Notes under the pieces: model-generated
Seen by the model: the letters and a program-made list of their open reading frames with translations, nothing else
Told to the model about the DNA's origin: nothing
Database searches by the model: none
Source of the DNA: an uncultured Succinivibrio sp.
GTDB lineage: Bacteria > Pseudomonadota > Gammaproteobacteria > Enterobacterales > Succinivibrionaceae
Direction: 5' to 3'
Length of the DNA: 18,245 bases
Assembly: GCA_902772715.1 (NCBI GenBank)
Contig: CACYBT010000347.1
Coordinates: 1 to 18,245 of the forward strand
Program-made: the position numbers and the translations under genes
Part shown: positions 1 to 6,786 of the stretch, piece after piece
Layout of the letters: each line of letters starts with the position of its first letter
Position numbering within the stretch: position 1 is the stretch's first letter

Positions 1-203
1 ATTTGATAATACTGATAGAGACTTACGTAACCTTAAAATGTTGAATTTTTCATCTGTTTTTAATTAGAAGTATGGATTAAAAAAGAATCCTCAATATAAA
101 TATTAGAGTACAGCAGAAATTTATTTGTAGAGATTTTCTCAAGTGTTTTTTTAATGACATAGAATAACTTATGAGTATGTAATTTAGTATTGAATAAATT
201 ATG
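1..203. other. AT-rich noncoding leader of the restriction-modification island
   Basis: No open frame of useful length and no RNA gene is visible here on either strand. The stretch is very AT-rich, like the methyltransferase that follows and unlike the flagellar genes after position 2681. Its right end holds the candidate promoter of the methyltransferase. What lies upstream of the window is unknown, so the left edge of the island cannot be placed. Confidence 0.6.
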
Positions 204-219
204 AGGTCTATGATATTAT
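190..219 (+). promoter_or_regulatory. candidate sigma-70 promoter of the methyltransferase
   Basis: TTGAAT at 190-195 (4 of 6 to the -35 consensus) and TATTAT at 214-219 (5 of 6 to the -10 consensus) are separated by 18 bases. The predicted start of transcription is near 226, about 30 bases before the ATG. The -10 box and start point lie inside the 204-247 palindrome, so a protein bound there would block this promoter. In so AT-rich a region such matches arise easily by chance. Confidence 0.35.
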
Positions 220-247
220 TTCGTTAACGAAAGTAAATTATAGACCT
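204..247. promoter_or_regulatory. 44-bp nested palindrome upstream of the HTH-methyltransferase gene
   Basis: Two inverted repeats share one centre at 225.5. The inner one is a perfect 14-bp palindrome, TTTCGTTAACGAAA (219-232). The outer one pairs AGGTCTATGAT (204-214) with ATTATAGACCT (237-247), 10 of 11 positions matching. The four positions between the arms match only once. The element ends 9 bases before the ATG of the methyltransferase, whose product begins with a DNA-binding helix-turn-helix. It could be an operator for autoregulation, as is known for other C5 methyltransferases with regulatory N-termini such as M.SsoII. It could also act as an RNA hairpin near the start codon, because no clear Shine-Dalgarno sequence is visible there. 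Confidence 0.6.
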
Positions 248-256
248 ATACAAAAA

Positions 257-1681
257 ATGAAAAAAATATACAAAACGTTATCTGTCGATAATATGGCTAG
301 TATACTCAATTGTTCTGTCCAATATGTACGTAGTCTTATTAGACAGGGCAGACTTCCTGCAGAACAAATTGGAAAAACATGGGTGATAAATTCTTCTGTT
401 TTGGAAGAAAAAAATCTTATGTTTGAATTAAAAAAAGATATTCCTGATCAAATAAGAAAATCCGACAAAATTCCAAAAATTGTAGCCTTAAGTTTCTTTT
501 CGGGCGCTCTTGGTTTAGATTGTGGCCTTGAGAAAGCAGGAATTCATCCAATTCTAGCATCAGAAATAGAACCAAATACTAGAAAAACTATTTTACTTAA
601 TAAACCAAATATTGGGCTAATTGGCGATATTAATAAATATAATGCGCAAGAAATTAGAAAATTTGCCAATATACCAGGAGATAAGGAAATTGATTTGGTA
701 ATTGGCGGCCCTCCATGTCAAGCATTTTCGACCGCTGGTCAAAGAAAAGGCTTTGATGATGAAAGGGGAAACGTTTTTTTAACTTTCATTGATCGTATTC
801 TTGAATTGAGACCCAAATATGCAGTAATTGAAAACGTAAGAGGGCTTCTATCTGCTCCGTATGAAAGTGAAGATACAGAACAAACTTATGGTTTTCCTCC
901 TAAGACTCCAGAAGAAAAGAAAGGAGGCGCCTTAGCTTACATTATTCATAAACTTGAGCAAGGTGGTTATACAGTTTCATTTAACTTATATAATGCGGCT
1001 AATTATGGAGCTCCGCAAATACGAGAACGAATTGTTATATTTTGTTCTAGAAATGGAGTGAAAGTTCCTTATCTAAATCCAACTAATGATGAATTTGGAA
1101 AATTCAATTTACCAAAATGGAAAGTTCTTAAAGAAGTAATAGGAGATTTGGATGAAAACGAACAGGATTCTGCAATTTTTCCTGAAAAAAGATTGAAATA
1201 TTATCGAATGTTAAAATCAGGACAAAATTGGAAGTTTCTACCGAAAGAAATTCAAAAAGAAGCTCTTGGTGGAGCATATGATGCAGGTGGTGGAAAAGTT
1301 GGATTTTATCGAAGACTTGATTGGAATAGGCCTGCGCCAACTTTAGTTACAGATCCAACTATGCCGGCTACTGATTTGTGCCATCCGGATAAGGATCGCC
1401 CAATCAGTATACAGGAGTATATGAAAATACAGGAGTTTCCTGATAATTGGAAACTATTTGGAACGTTAAAAGATAAATACAGGCAAATTGGAAATGCCGT
1501 TCCAATTAGTCTTGGATTTGCTATAGGAAAGCATGTGGTAAATCTTCTTAACAACCATAAATTAGAGTTACCACCACCAGATTTTAAATTCTCAAGATAT
1601 AGAAATACCGATGAAATGTCTTTTAAACAACAAATTGAAAAGGCTAAACAAAAGTATCTACATCATAATGTTGGGGCCTAG
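257..1681 (+). CDS. DNA (cytosine-5)-methyltransferase with N-terminal helix-turn-helix
   Basis: The enzyme transfers a methyl group from S-adenosylmethionine to C5 of cytosine in a specific DNA site. Residues about 7-55 read as an excisionase/MerR-like helix-turn-helix (SVDNMASILNCSVQYVRSLI, then GRLPAEQIGKTWVI). The methylase core follows: motif I around 76-90 (VALSFFSGALGLDCG), motif IV GGPPCQ with catalytic Cys154, motif VI IENV at 191-194, motif VIII QIRER at 254-258, motif IX RRLDWNRPAPTLVTDP at about 352-367, and motif X RQIGNAVP at 409-416. The target-recognition region lies between VIII and IX. All catalytic motifs are intact, so it should be active. The gene converges with the restriction gene, with 7 bases between the stop codons. 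No Shine-Dalgarno precedes the ATG. Size, partner and layout resemble SinI/Eco47II-type systems (GGWCC/GGNCC), but the site specificity is inferred only. Its base composition is far more AT-rich than that of the flagellar genes, which suggests transfer. Confidence 0.93.
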   Translation: MKKIYKTLSVDNMASILNCSVQYVRSLIRQGRLPAEQIGKTWVINSSVLEEKNLMFELKKDIPDQIRKSDKIPKIVALSFFSGALGLDCGLEKAGIHPILASEIEPNTRKTILLNKPNIGLIGDINKYNAQEIRKFANIPGDKEIDLVIGGPPCQAFSTAGQRKGFDDERGNVFLTFIDRILELRPKYAVIENVRGLLSAPYESEDTEQTYGFPPKTPEEKKGGALAYIIHKLEQGGYTVSFNLYNAANYGAPQIRERIVIFCSRNGVKVPYLNPTNDEFGKFNLPKWKVLKEVIGDLDENEQDSAIFPEKRLKYYRMLKSGQNWKFLPKEIQKEALGGAYDAGGGKVGFYRRLDWNRPAPTLVTDPTMPATDLCHPDKDRPISIQEYMKIQEFPDNWKLFGTLKDKYRQIGNAVPISLGFAIGKHVVNLLNNHKLELPPPDFKFSRYRNTDEMSFKQQIEKAKQKYLHHNVGA

Positions 1682-1688
1682 AACGTTT

Positions 1689-2350
1689 TTATAGTCCATC
1701 TAGGTTTAACATTTCTGGATTATTTTTTATGGCTTTTATTGCGAATTCTCTAAAAGCATCTTCTGAAAGGTTGCAATCTTGACCAATTGTTGCGTTGAGT
1801 TTTTGCCAGTATGTTTCTCCAGTATTGGCATTGAATCTATGCCAAACTTCAATATTCGTACCAGCGCGAATTTTGTTAGAAGAACTATTTTCTGTATTTG
1901 TTTTATTTTTTATTTGTAGCCTTTCTCCTCTAACAGAGATCTAACAGAGACAAAATCTGTAGCAAGAATTGTACTTCCCCAACAATTAGCCCATCCTTTA
2001 TCAATTACATTATTTGCTATGTATTCTTCTAGCAATGCGCCTATAAGGTTTTCACTTGCCATGGCCACACGATGCAATTTAGTTATTTCTTTATTATTAT
2101 ACTTATTATTTTCTATTCTAATTGCAACAATTTCAGCTACCAAAGGATCGGGTATTGTTTTAGATGGGGATCCTTTTTTTAATGAAGGTCTATTTCTGTA
2201 TGCGTGAAAAAATTTTTTTACAAATTTGCTTTTCTTTTCTTCATCGGCATCTGGGTTATCTTCAATCCATACAGCAGCAACAATATTAAAACCTGAATTT
2301 TTTATTTCATCAAGAGTAAAACCATTCAGATTAAATTTTGGTTCATTCAT
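1689..2350 (-). pseudogene. Type II restriction endonuclease, frameshifted by an 11-bp duplication
   Basis: The gene begins at ATG 2350-2348 with a good ribosome site (AAGGAG, 5 bases upstream on the minus strand). It reads for 146 codons to a premature stop at 1910-1912. The protein resumes in another frame down to TAA at 1691-1689. The switch falls at an 11-bp tandem duplication (1929-1950). Dropping one copy gives 651 bases, a continuous 216-residue protein. The repaired core reads WGSTILATDFVSVR then GERLQIKN, which supplies Asp132 and the Q142-x-K144 pair of a PD-(D/E)XK nuclease. After that come an NSSSNKIRAGTNIEVWHRF-like segment and GETYW, which I recognise from Eco47II/SinI-like endonucleases. 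As it stands the product ends just after Asp132 and lacks the catalytic lysine, so it should be inactive. It pairs with the convergent methyltransferase. The exact family is inferred from memory. Confidence 0.85.
1929..1950. repeat. 11-bp exact tandem duplication inside the restriction gene
   Basis: TCTAACAGAGA occurs twice back to back (1929-1939 and 1940-1950). Eleven is not a multiple of three, so the second copy shifts the reading frame of the minus-strand endonuclease and creates the early stop. With one copy the frame is continuous through the catalytic motif. Three copies would still be out of frame and four would be back in frame with 11 extra residues. Confidence 0.95.
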
Positions 2351-2374
2351 TAAAACTCCTTAAAGGTTACTTGA

Positions 2375-2384
2375 ATGTTAACAT
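2375..2384. promoter_or_regulatory. 10-bp palindrome upstream of the restriction gene
   Basis: ATGTTAACAT is a perfect palindrome lying 25-34 bases upstream of the restriction gene start. It shares the GTTAAC core with the palindrome in front of the methyltransferase (219-232). A common regulator is possible, but a 6-bp shared core is weak evidence in AT-rich DNA. Confidence 0.25.
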
Positions 2385-2589
2385 GATATTTTTACAAACG
2401 CATACATTTTAATCTTAACATACGATTTTCGGATGTTTCACATAAAGACAGAAGTTAAGAACTACCTGACGTTTACATGCTATCTTAGCACCAAAAGGAA
2501 ACATGATCTAAATGCTCTTATGGCTATTTCTAACGTGTGTAGCGACGATGCAAAGAAAGTTTTATGATAGATGCTATTTATTTAAATCC

Positions 2590-2600
2590 TGAGGTTTAAT
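2590..2600 (+). promoter_or_regulatory. TGAGGTTTAAT box upstream of flhA
   Basis: This 11-base word recurs exactly at 4958-4968 in the flhA-flhF gap, and its last eight bases (GGTTTAAT) recur at 8419-8426 just after fliA, before cheY. Here it lies about 25 bases upstream of the sigma-54-type promoter, roughly where an activator could bind. No known consensus is matched, so the role is a guess. Confidence 0.25.
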
Positions 2601-2624
2601 ACTTATGGCAAAAAAAGCAGAAGA

Positions 2625-2639
2625 TGGCATATAATATGC
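2625..2639 (+). promoter_or_regulatory. sigma-54 (RpoN) promoter candidate for flhA
   Basis: TGGCATATAATATGC fits the sigma-54 pattern TGGCA-N6-(T)TGC, with the invariant GG (2626-2627) and GC (2638-2639) exactly 10 bases apart. Transcription would begin near 2651, upstream of the weak ribosome site and the flhA start at 2681. In polarly flagellated relatives the flhA operon is driven by sigma-54 and FlrA/FleQ-type activators, which fits. The overlapping TATAAT (2630-2635) could instead be a sigma-70 -10 box, but no decent -35 box stands at the right distance. Confidence 0.55.
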
Positions 2640-2680
2640 TAGAATCTACGATGCTCAGCAAATTTACGGAATTATGACAA

Positions 2681-4888
2681 TTGGCAATCAAAGATAGTTT
2701 TAAACGTTTAAATACTTTCTGGTCTACCGCCAAAAGAAACCCTAAGGTGGCAAAAGGGCTTTCTATTGGTGATGCGGCTGTAAAGAAGGTCACTATGGTC
2801 AAGATGGGAACACCGGTTCTAGTGTTAGCCTGTCTGGGTATGGTTACGCTACCAATGCCGCCATTTCTTCTTGATATACTATTCTCTTTCAATATTGCAT
2901 TGTCCATGATTGTGCTGCTGGTATCTATCTATGCTTCAAAACCTCTGGATTTTGGTTCTTTCCCATCGGTACTGTTACTTGCAACTATTCTGCGACTGGC
3001 GCTGAATGTGGCTTCCACACGTGTGATTCTGCTCAACGGACAGAATGGAACCGCGGCTGCAGGCAAGGTGATTGAGGCCTTTGGTAATGTGGTGATGGGT
3101 GGAAGTTATACCGTTGGTATTGTGGTTTTCACTATTCTCATTATTATTAACTTTAAGGTTATCACAAGTGGTGCTGGACGTATTGCTGAGGTGTCAGCCC
3201 GTTTCACCTTGGATGCTATGCCAGGAAAACAGATGTCCATTGATGCTGATCTTAATGCCGGTATTATCGATCAGGATCAGGCCCGTGCCCGTCGTATAGA
3301 AGTTACCCGTGAGGCTGACTTCTATGGTTCTATGGATGGTGCCTCCAAATTCGTCAAGGGTGATGCGGTAGCAGGTCTTTTGATTATGCTCATCAATCTC
3401 GTAGGCGGTATTATTATCGGAACATTCAATTTCGGTCTGACAGTTGCGCAGTCTGCCTCTATTTTTACCCTTTTAACTATTGGTGACGGCCTTGTTGCCC
3501 AAATTCCTTCACTGTTATTGTCTGTGGCTTCGGCCATTATCGTGACTCGTCAGAGTAGTTCCGAGAAGGAAATGGGACAGCAGGTGGTAGGAGATCTGTT
3601 TTCAAAGCCAAAGACTTTACTTATCAGTGGAGGAGTATTGTTTGTGATGGGCATAGTGCCAGGCATGCCGCATGTGGCTTTTATTCTGCTCTCGTCCATC
3701 TGTCTTGGTTTAGGCTATCTTCTGCAGCGCCAGGCAAAAAAACGTGAGGCTGAAGGTAATGATGTGCTTGCAGCTGATGGAACGAACGGAGTTCCTAGCA
3801 AAAAACCTGAGATGAAGGAATTGTCCTGGGATGATGTCTCTGAGGTTGATGTGATAGGACTTGAAGTGGGATATCGTCTGATTCCGATGGTAGATAAGAA
3901 TCAAAGCGGTGAACTTCTAAACCGTGTTAAGGGTGTTCGCAAAAAACTCTCTCAGGATCTTGGCTTCCTTATTCCACCAGTGCATATTCGTGATAATCTT
4001 GATTTGGGGCCCGCATTTTATCGCATTACAATTATGGGAGTAACTTTTGGTGAGGCTGAAATTCAGCCTGATCGTGACATGGCTATAAATCCTGGGCAGG
4101 TTTTTGGTGAAATACAGGGGATCAAAGGCAAAGATCCTGCTTTTGGCCTTGAAGCCGTGTGGATAAGTAAAACCGATAATGATAAGGCTTTAGGTTTAGG
4201 TTATACCGTCGTGGACTGTTCTACGGTGATAGCCACCCATCTGTCACAAATCCTAGTTAACAACTGTGCTTCTCTCATTGGTCAGGAGGAAGTACAGAAT
4301 ATTTTAGATATTGTCTCAAGAACTCAGCCTAAGCTTGTCAATGGCCTTGTGCCATCCGTGGTTAATCTTGGACTTTTGACGCATATTCTTCAGAATCTTC
4401 TAAATGAGGGTGTGCCTATCCGTGATATGCGAACAATTCTTGAAACACTGGTGGAATACGGACCCAAAAGTCAAGACCCAGAAGTGCTTACCGCTGCCTG
4501 CCGCATTGGTCTGCGTAGGCTTATTATTCAGGATATTGTGGGCTCGGAGAATATTATTCCAGTGATTACACTTGCCCCAGATCTTGAAAAGGTTCTGCAT
4601 AAATCTCTTGAAACAGGTGGTGCAGAAGGTATTGGTATTGAACCTGGTATGGCCGACAGAATTCAGCGTTCTCTTATGGATGCAACCTCGGCACAGGAAA
4701 TGGAAGGTGAGCCTGCTATTCTTTTGACTTCAGGTATTCTGCGGTCTACACTGTCACGTTTTGTAAAGAATACGATTCCTGGTTTAAAAGTGCTTTCTTA
4801 TCAAGAAATACCTGATGATAAACAGATTAAAATCGTATCAGTTATCGGTAATTCAAATCAGGGGGCACCAAATCTAGGTTTAAAATAG
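2681..4888 (+). CDS. flhA: FlhA, flagellar type III export gate
   Basis: FlhA is the integral membrane gate of the flagellar export apparatus. It forms a nonameric ring that receives chaperone-substrate complexes and couples proton entry to export. Residues about 43-345 hold the eight-helix membrane part, including the family signature region TLDAMPGKQMSIDADLNAG and the READFYGSMDGASKFVKGDA stretch. Residues about 350-735 form the cytosolic docking domain. At 735 residues it is somewhat longer than the roughly 690-700 usual for the family, mostly from a charged N-terminus before the first helix. The start is TTG at 2681 with a weak GGA about 10 bases upstream; the frame is closed by TGA just before it, and the next candidate ATG lies at about codon 39. 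In relatives flhB/fliR genes are near flhA; here the restriction-modification island lies directly upstream. Confidence 0.96.
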   Translation: MAIKDSFKRLNTFWSTAKRNPKVAKGLSIGDAAVKKVTMVKMGTPVLVLACLGMVTLPMPPFLLDILFSFNIALSMIVLLVSIYASKPLDFGSFPSVLLLATILRLALNVASTRVILLNGQNGTAAAGKVIEAFGNVVMGGSYTVGIVVFTILIIINFKVITSGAGRIAEVSARFTLDAMPGKQMSIDADLNAGIIDQDQARARRIEVTREADFYGSMDGASKFVKGDAVAGLLIMLINLVGGIIIGTFNFGLTVAQSASIFTLLTIGDGLVAQIPSLLLSVASAIIVTRQSSSEKEMGQQVVGDLFSKPKTLLISGGVLFVMGIVPGMPHVAFILLSSICLGLGYLLQRQAKKREAEGNDVLAADGTNGVPSKKPEMKELSWDDVSEVDVIGLEVGYRLIPMVDKNQSGELLNRVKGVRKKLSQDLGFLIPPVHIRDNLDLGPAFYRITIMGVTFGEAEIQPDRDMAINPGQVFGEIQGIKGKDPAFGLEAVWISKTDNDKALGLGYTVVDCSTVIATHLSQILVNNCASLIGQEEVQNILDIVSRTQPKLVNGLVPSVVNLGLLTHILQNLLNEGVPIRDMRTILETLVEYGPKSQDPEVLTAACRIGLRRLIIQDIVGSENIIPVITLAPDLEKVLHKSLETGGAEGIGIEPGMADRIQRSLMDATSAQEMEGEPAILLTSGILRSTLSRFVKNTIPGLKVLSYQEIPDDKQIKIVSVIGNSNQGAPNLGLK

Positions 4889-4928
4889 CCTAAAATTGGT
4901 ATTTTGGAAAATAAATGGGCTCATTTTT
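4887..4928 (+). terminator. possible intrinsic terminator after flhA
   Basis: AGCCTA (4887-4892) can pair with TGGGCT (4916-4921), with one G-U pair, enclosing an inner inverted repeat TATTTTGGAAAATA (4900-4913). A run of five T follows at 4924-4928. The stem starts on the flhA stop codon. It is AT-rich and modest, so termination may be partial. Confidence 0.4.
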
Positions 4929-5271
4929 GTTATAAATGCGTATGCAGTTAACATTATTGAGGTTTAATTTACTGATTTAATTGACATATATTGACTATTT
5001 ATTGAAAATTTTATAAACCTGTATAAGTTTTTTATTTTTTTTGGGGTCCTATAGCGGACTTTTTTATGATGTTGAGAGTACATCTCCATATGGTCTGAGT
5101 GCATAAATTAAAGACTGTTCGTCAATGATTTTTTTTCCTGATTTGATAAAGACAGGTGATGATGTCAGGTAAAGTTTAATTGTTATAAGCGTCTTCAACT
5201 CAGTCATATTGATTTTAAACCAGATTAGATCCTTTTTAGTTAAAGGTGCGTATAAAAAATATTGAGGAAAA
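4889..5271. other. 383-base noncoding gap between flhA and flhF
   Basis: The gap is unusually long for this operon. From left to right I see the possible flhA terminator, a second TGAGGTTTAAT box (4958-4968), and TTGACA (4981-4986), 17 bases before GAAAAT (5004-5009), as a weak sigma-70 promoter. Next come a short GTCC/GGAC hairpin followed by T6 (about 5046-5065) and TAAAGTTT (5170-5177). The last is an exact match to the sigma-28 -35 box, but no good GCCGATAA follows at the expected distance. The flhF ribosome site GAGGA lies at 5264-5268. No open frame here resembles a protein. The minus-strand frame reaching into this gap is a shadow of flhF. Confidence 0.5.
4958..4968 (+). promoter_or_regulatory. 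second TGAGGTTTAAT box, in the flhA-flhF gap
   Basis: This is an exact 11-base copy of the word at 2590-2600 upstream of flhA. It lies about 300 bases before the flhF start. Role unknown. Confidence 0.25.
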
Positions 5272-6759
5272 ATGAAACTTAAACGCTTTGTGGCAGCAGA
5301 TATGCGTTCGGCTTTAGCCAAAATCAAAGAAGAGCTAGGTCCTGATGCAGTAATTATGTCGAACAAGCGCGTTCCGGACGGAGTAGAGATTGTCGCCGGT
5401 GTTGCCAAAGAACCTCCTGCCCCTATCGGTAGGAGCAGTAGTGCTGGGAGTATTACCCAAAGTGCTTTAGGTTCTTCCTCTTTATCAAGAATGATCGCCG
5501 ATGATGAGGTTACTTTAGGCTCGAAGGATAGTGCTCCTTCAAAGAAGACTGTCGGTGGTTCTAAGGCTGAGGGATTTGCCAAGAGTCTTCTTGAAATACT
5601 AGACCGTCAGCATAAGCAGGAGAGTACCAAGAGTATGGTTAAGCCAGCGGCTAAAGAGGCTAAAGAGCAGATGAGTCGCGGTGGTAAGACTGTAGCTGCG
5701 GCTAAAAACGCAACCAGTGCACCTGCCCCCCTTTTTGAACAGTCTGACATGCGTGATCTGTTTATGCGTGAGGAAGACAAGAAAAAGGCTTTGAAGGTTG
5801 AAAATACGCATGGTATTTCTTCATATCAGAGTAAGGATGATGACAACGAGCGCCTTGAACTTACGAAAATGCGTCAGGATGTGGATTCCATCCGTCGTCT
5901 TTTGCAGTTTGAATTAGCCGGACTCATGGCTGACACCAAAAAGCGAGAAGAACCTGTTCGTGCTATGGTATATGAATTGCTTTTAAGCGGTGGTTTTGAG
6001 AAAGAATTAAGCAGTGATCTTGCCAACACTATAGATGAGGATGCTTCCTTCAATTTTGCCTGGCGGCAGTTGGCTACCAATCTTGAAAATCGTCTTAAGG
6101 TTGGAACAGACGAGATTGTAACTGATGGTGGTATTGTGACCTTGATTGGACCTGCAGGAGTGGGGAAGACAACCACCATAGCAAAACTTGCGGCACGTTT
6201 TGTCATGAAATATGGTCCTGACAGAGTGGCGCTGGTTACTGCCGATCATTACCGTATCGGTGCGGTGGAACAGGTAAAAACCTATGGCAGAATTATGGGA
6301 TGTTCAGCCTTCGCTATAAAGTCTGTGGATGAATTACCCGATATATTATATACGCTACGCGATAAAAGTCTGGTACTGCTTGATACTGTAGGTGTGGGAC
6401 TGAAAGATGAGCGTTTTGAATGTCAGCTTTCTGCTCTGAAACAGCAGTCGCGCTTGAAAATGAAACATTATTTGGTGCTTCCGGCAACCGCACAACGCAG
6501 AGTTTTAGAACATGCCTATGAACATTTTAGTCAGTTAGGCATCAAAGGGCTCATTCTCACAAAGGTGGATGAGAGTGAACATCTTGCGGATGCGCTGTCT
6601 TTGTGCATAAAGGAGCAGTTAACCCTCTCCTATGTGGCGGATGGTCAGCGTGTACCTGAAGATTTAGAAGTTCCTACAGCCCGTAAGCTTGCAATTAAGG
6701 CGCTTTCGGCAGTGGAAAATGACGTGGCAAAATTCGCTTTGGATAATGAAGTTGAATAA
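5272..6759 (+). CDS. flhF: FlhF, SRP-type GTPase that places the polar flagellum
   Basis: FlhF is a signal-recognition-particle-family GTPase that marks the pole and recruits the first flagellar basal-body parts. Its GTPase activity is governed by FlhG. The N-terminal B domain (about 1-45, MKLKRFVAADMRSALAKIKE onward) is followed by a long, low-complexity basic/acidic linker (about 50-200) and the NG GTPase domain (about 200-495). GTPase motifs are intact: P-loop GPAGVGKTTT (293-302), TADHYRIGAVEQ (from 323), DTVG (371-374), TKVDE (from 430) and YVADGQRVPEDL near the end. The ATG at 5272 has GAGGA three bases upstream and begins exactly where relatives begin. At 495 residues it is within the family range. 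It is followed by flhG after 27 bases. Confidence 0.96.
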   Translation: MKLKRFVAADMRSALAKIKEELGPDAVIMSNKRVPDGVEIVAGVAKEPPAPIGRSSSAGSITQSALGSSSLSRMIADDEVTLGSKDSAPSKKTVGGSKAEGFAKSLLEILDRQHKQESTKSMVKPAAKEAKEQMSRGGKTVAAAKNATSAPAPLFEQSDMRDLFMREEDKKKALKVENTHGISSYQSKDDDNERLELTKMRQDVDSIRRLLQFELAGLMADTKKREEPVRAMVYELLLSGGFEKELSSDLANTIDEDASFNFAWRQLATNLENRLKVGTDEIVTDGGIVTLIGPAGVGKTTTIAKLAARFVMKYGPDRVALVTADHYRIGAVEQVKTYGRIMGCSAFAIKSVDELPDILYTLRDKSLVLLDTVGVGLKDERFECQLSALKQQSRLKMKHYLVLPATAQRRVLEHAYEHFSQLGIKGLILTKVDESEHLADALSLCIKEQLTLSYVADGQRVPEDLEVPTARKLAIKALSAVENDVAKFALDNEVE

Positions 6760-6786
6760 AGCTAGATTACAAGGATAAGAAGAATT

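Larger units (their letters stand above)
2351..2680. other. noncoding junction between the restriction gene and flhA
   Basis: This 330-base stretch holds the divergent control regions of the restriction gene (minus) and flhA (plus). I see the ribosome site of the restriction gene at 2356-2361, a 10-bp perfect palindrome at 2375-2384, a TGAGGTTTAAT box at 2590-2600 and a sigma-54-type promoter at 2625-2639. A 26-codon open frame from ATG 2512 has no family features and I do not call it. No RNA gene is apparent. Confidence 0.6.

Noticed and set aside
1910..2350. A free-standing 146-residue hypothetical protein on the minus strand
   Set aside because: The protein pattern continues in another frame immediately after an 11-bp duplication, so this is the front part of a frameshifted gene and not a complete short one.
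2512..2592. A 26-codon open frame before flhA
   Set aside because: It has no convincing ribosome site, no recognisable features, and a length expected by chance.
2607..2618. A second sigma-54-like site, TGGCA followed by GCA, upstream of flhA
   Set aside because: GG and GC are 8 bases apart instead of 10, so RNA polymerase with sigma-54 should not recognise it.
5170..5196. A sigma-28 promoter for flhF starting with the exact TAAAGTTT box
   Set aside because: At the required distance the sequence is GCGTCTTC and matches only two of eight bases of the -10 element; noted in the gap annotation but not called as a promoter.
5064..5582. A 172-residue minus-strand open frame across the start of flhF
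   Set aside because: More than half of it is antisense to the conserved FlhF N-terminus, it has no family features, and its 3' part reads like antisense composition.
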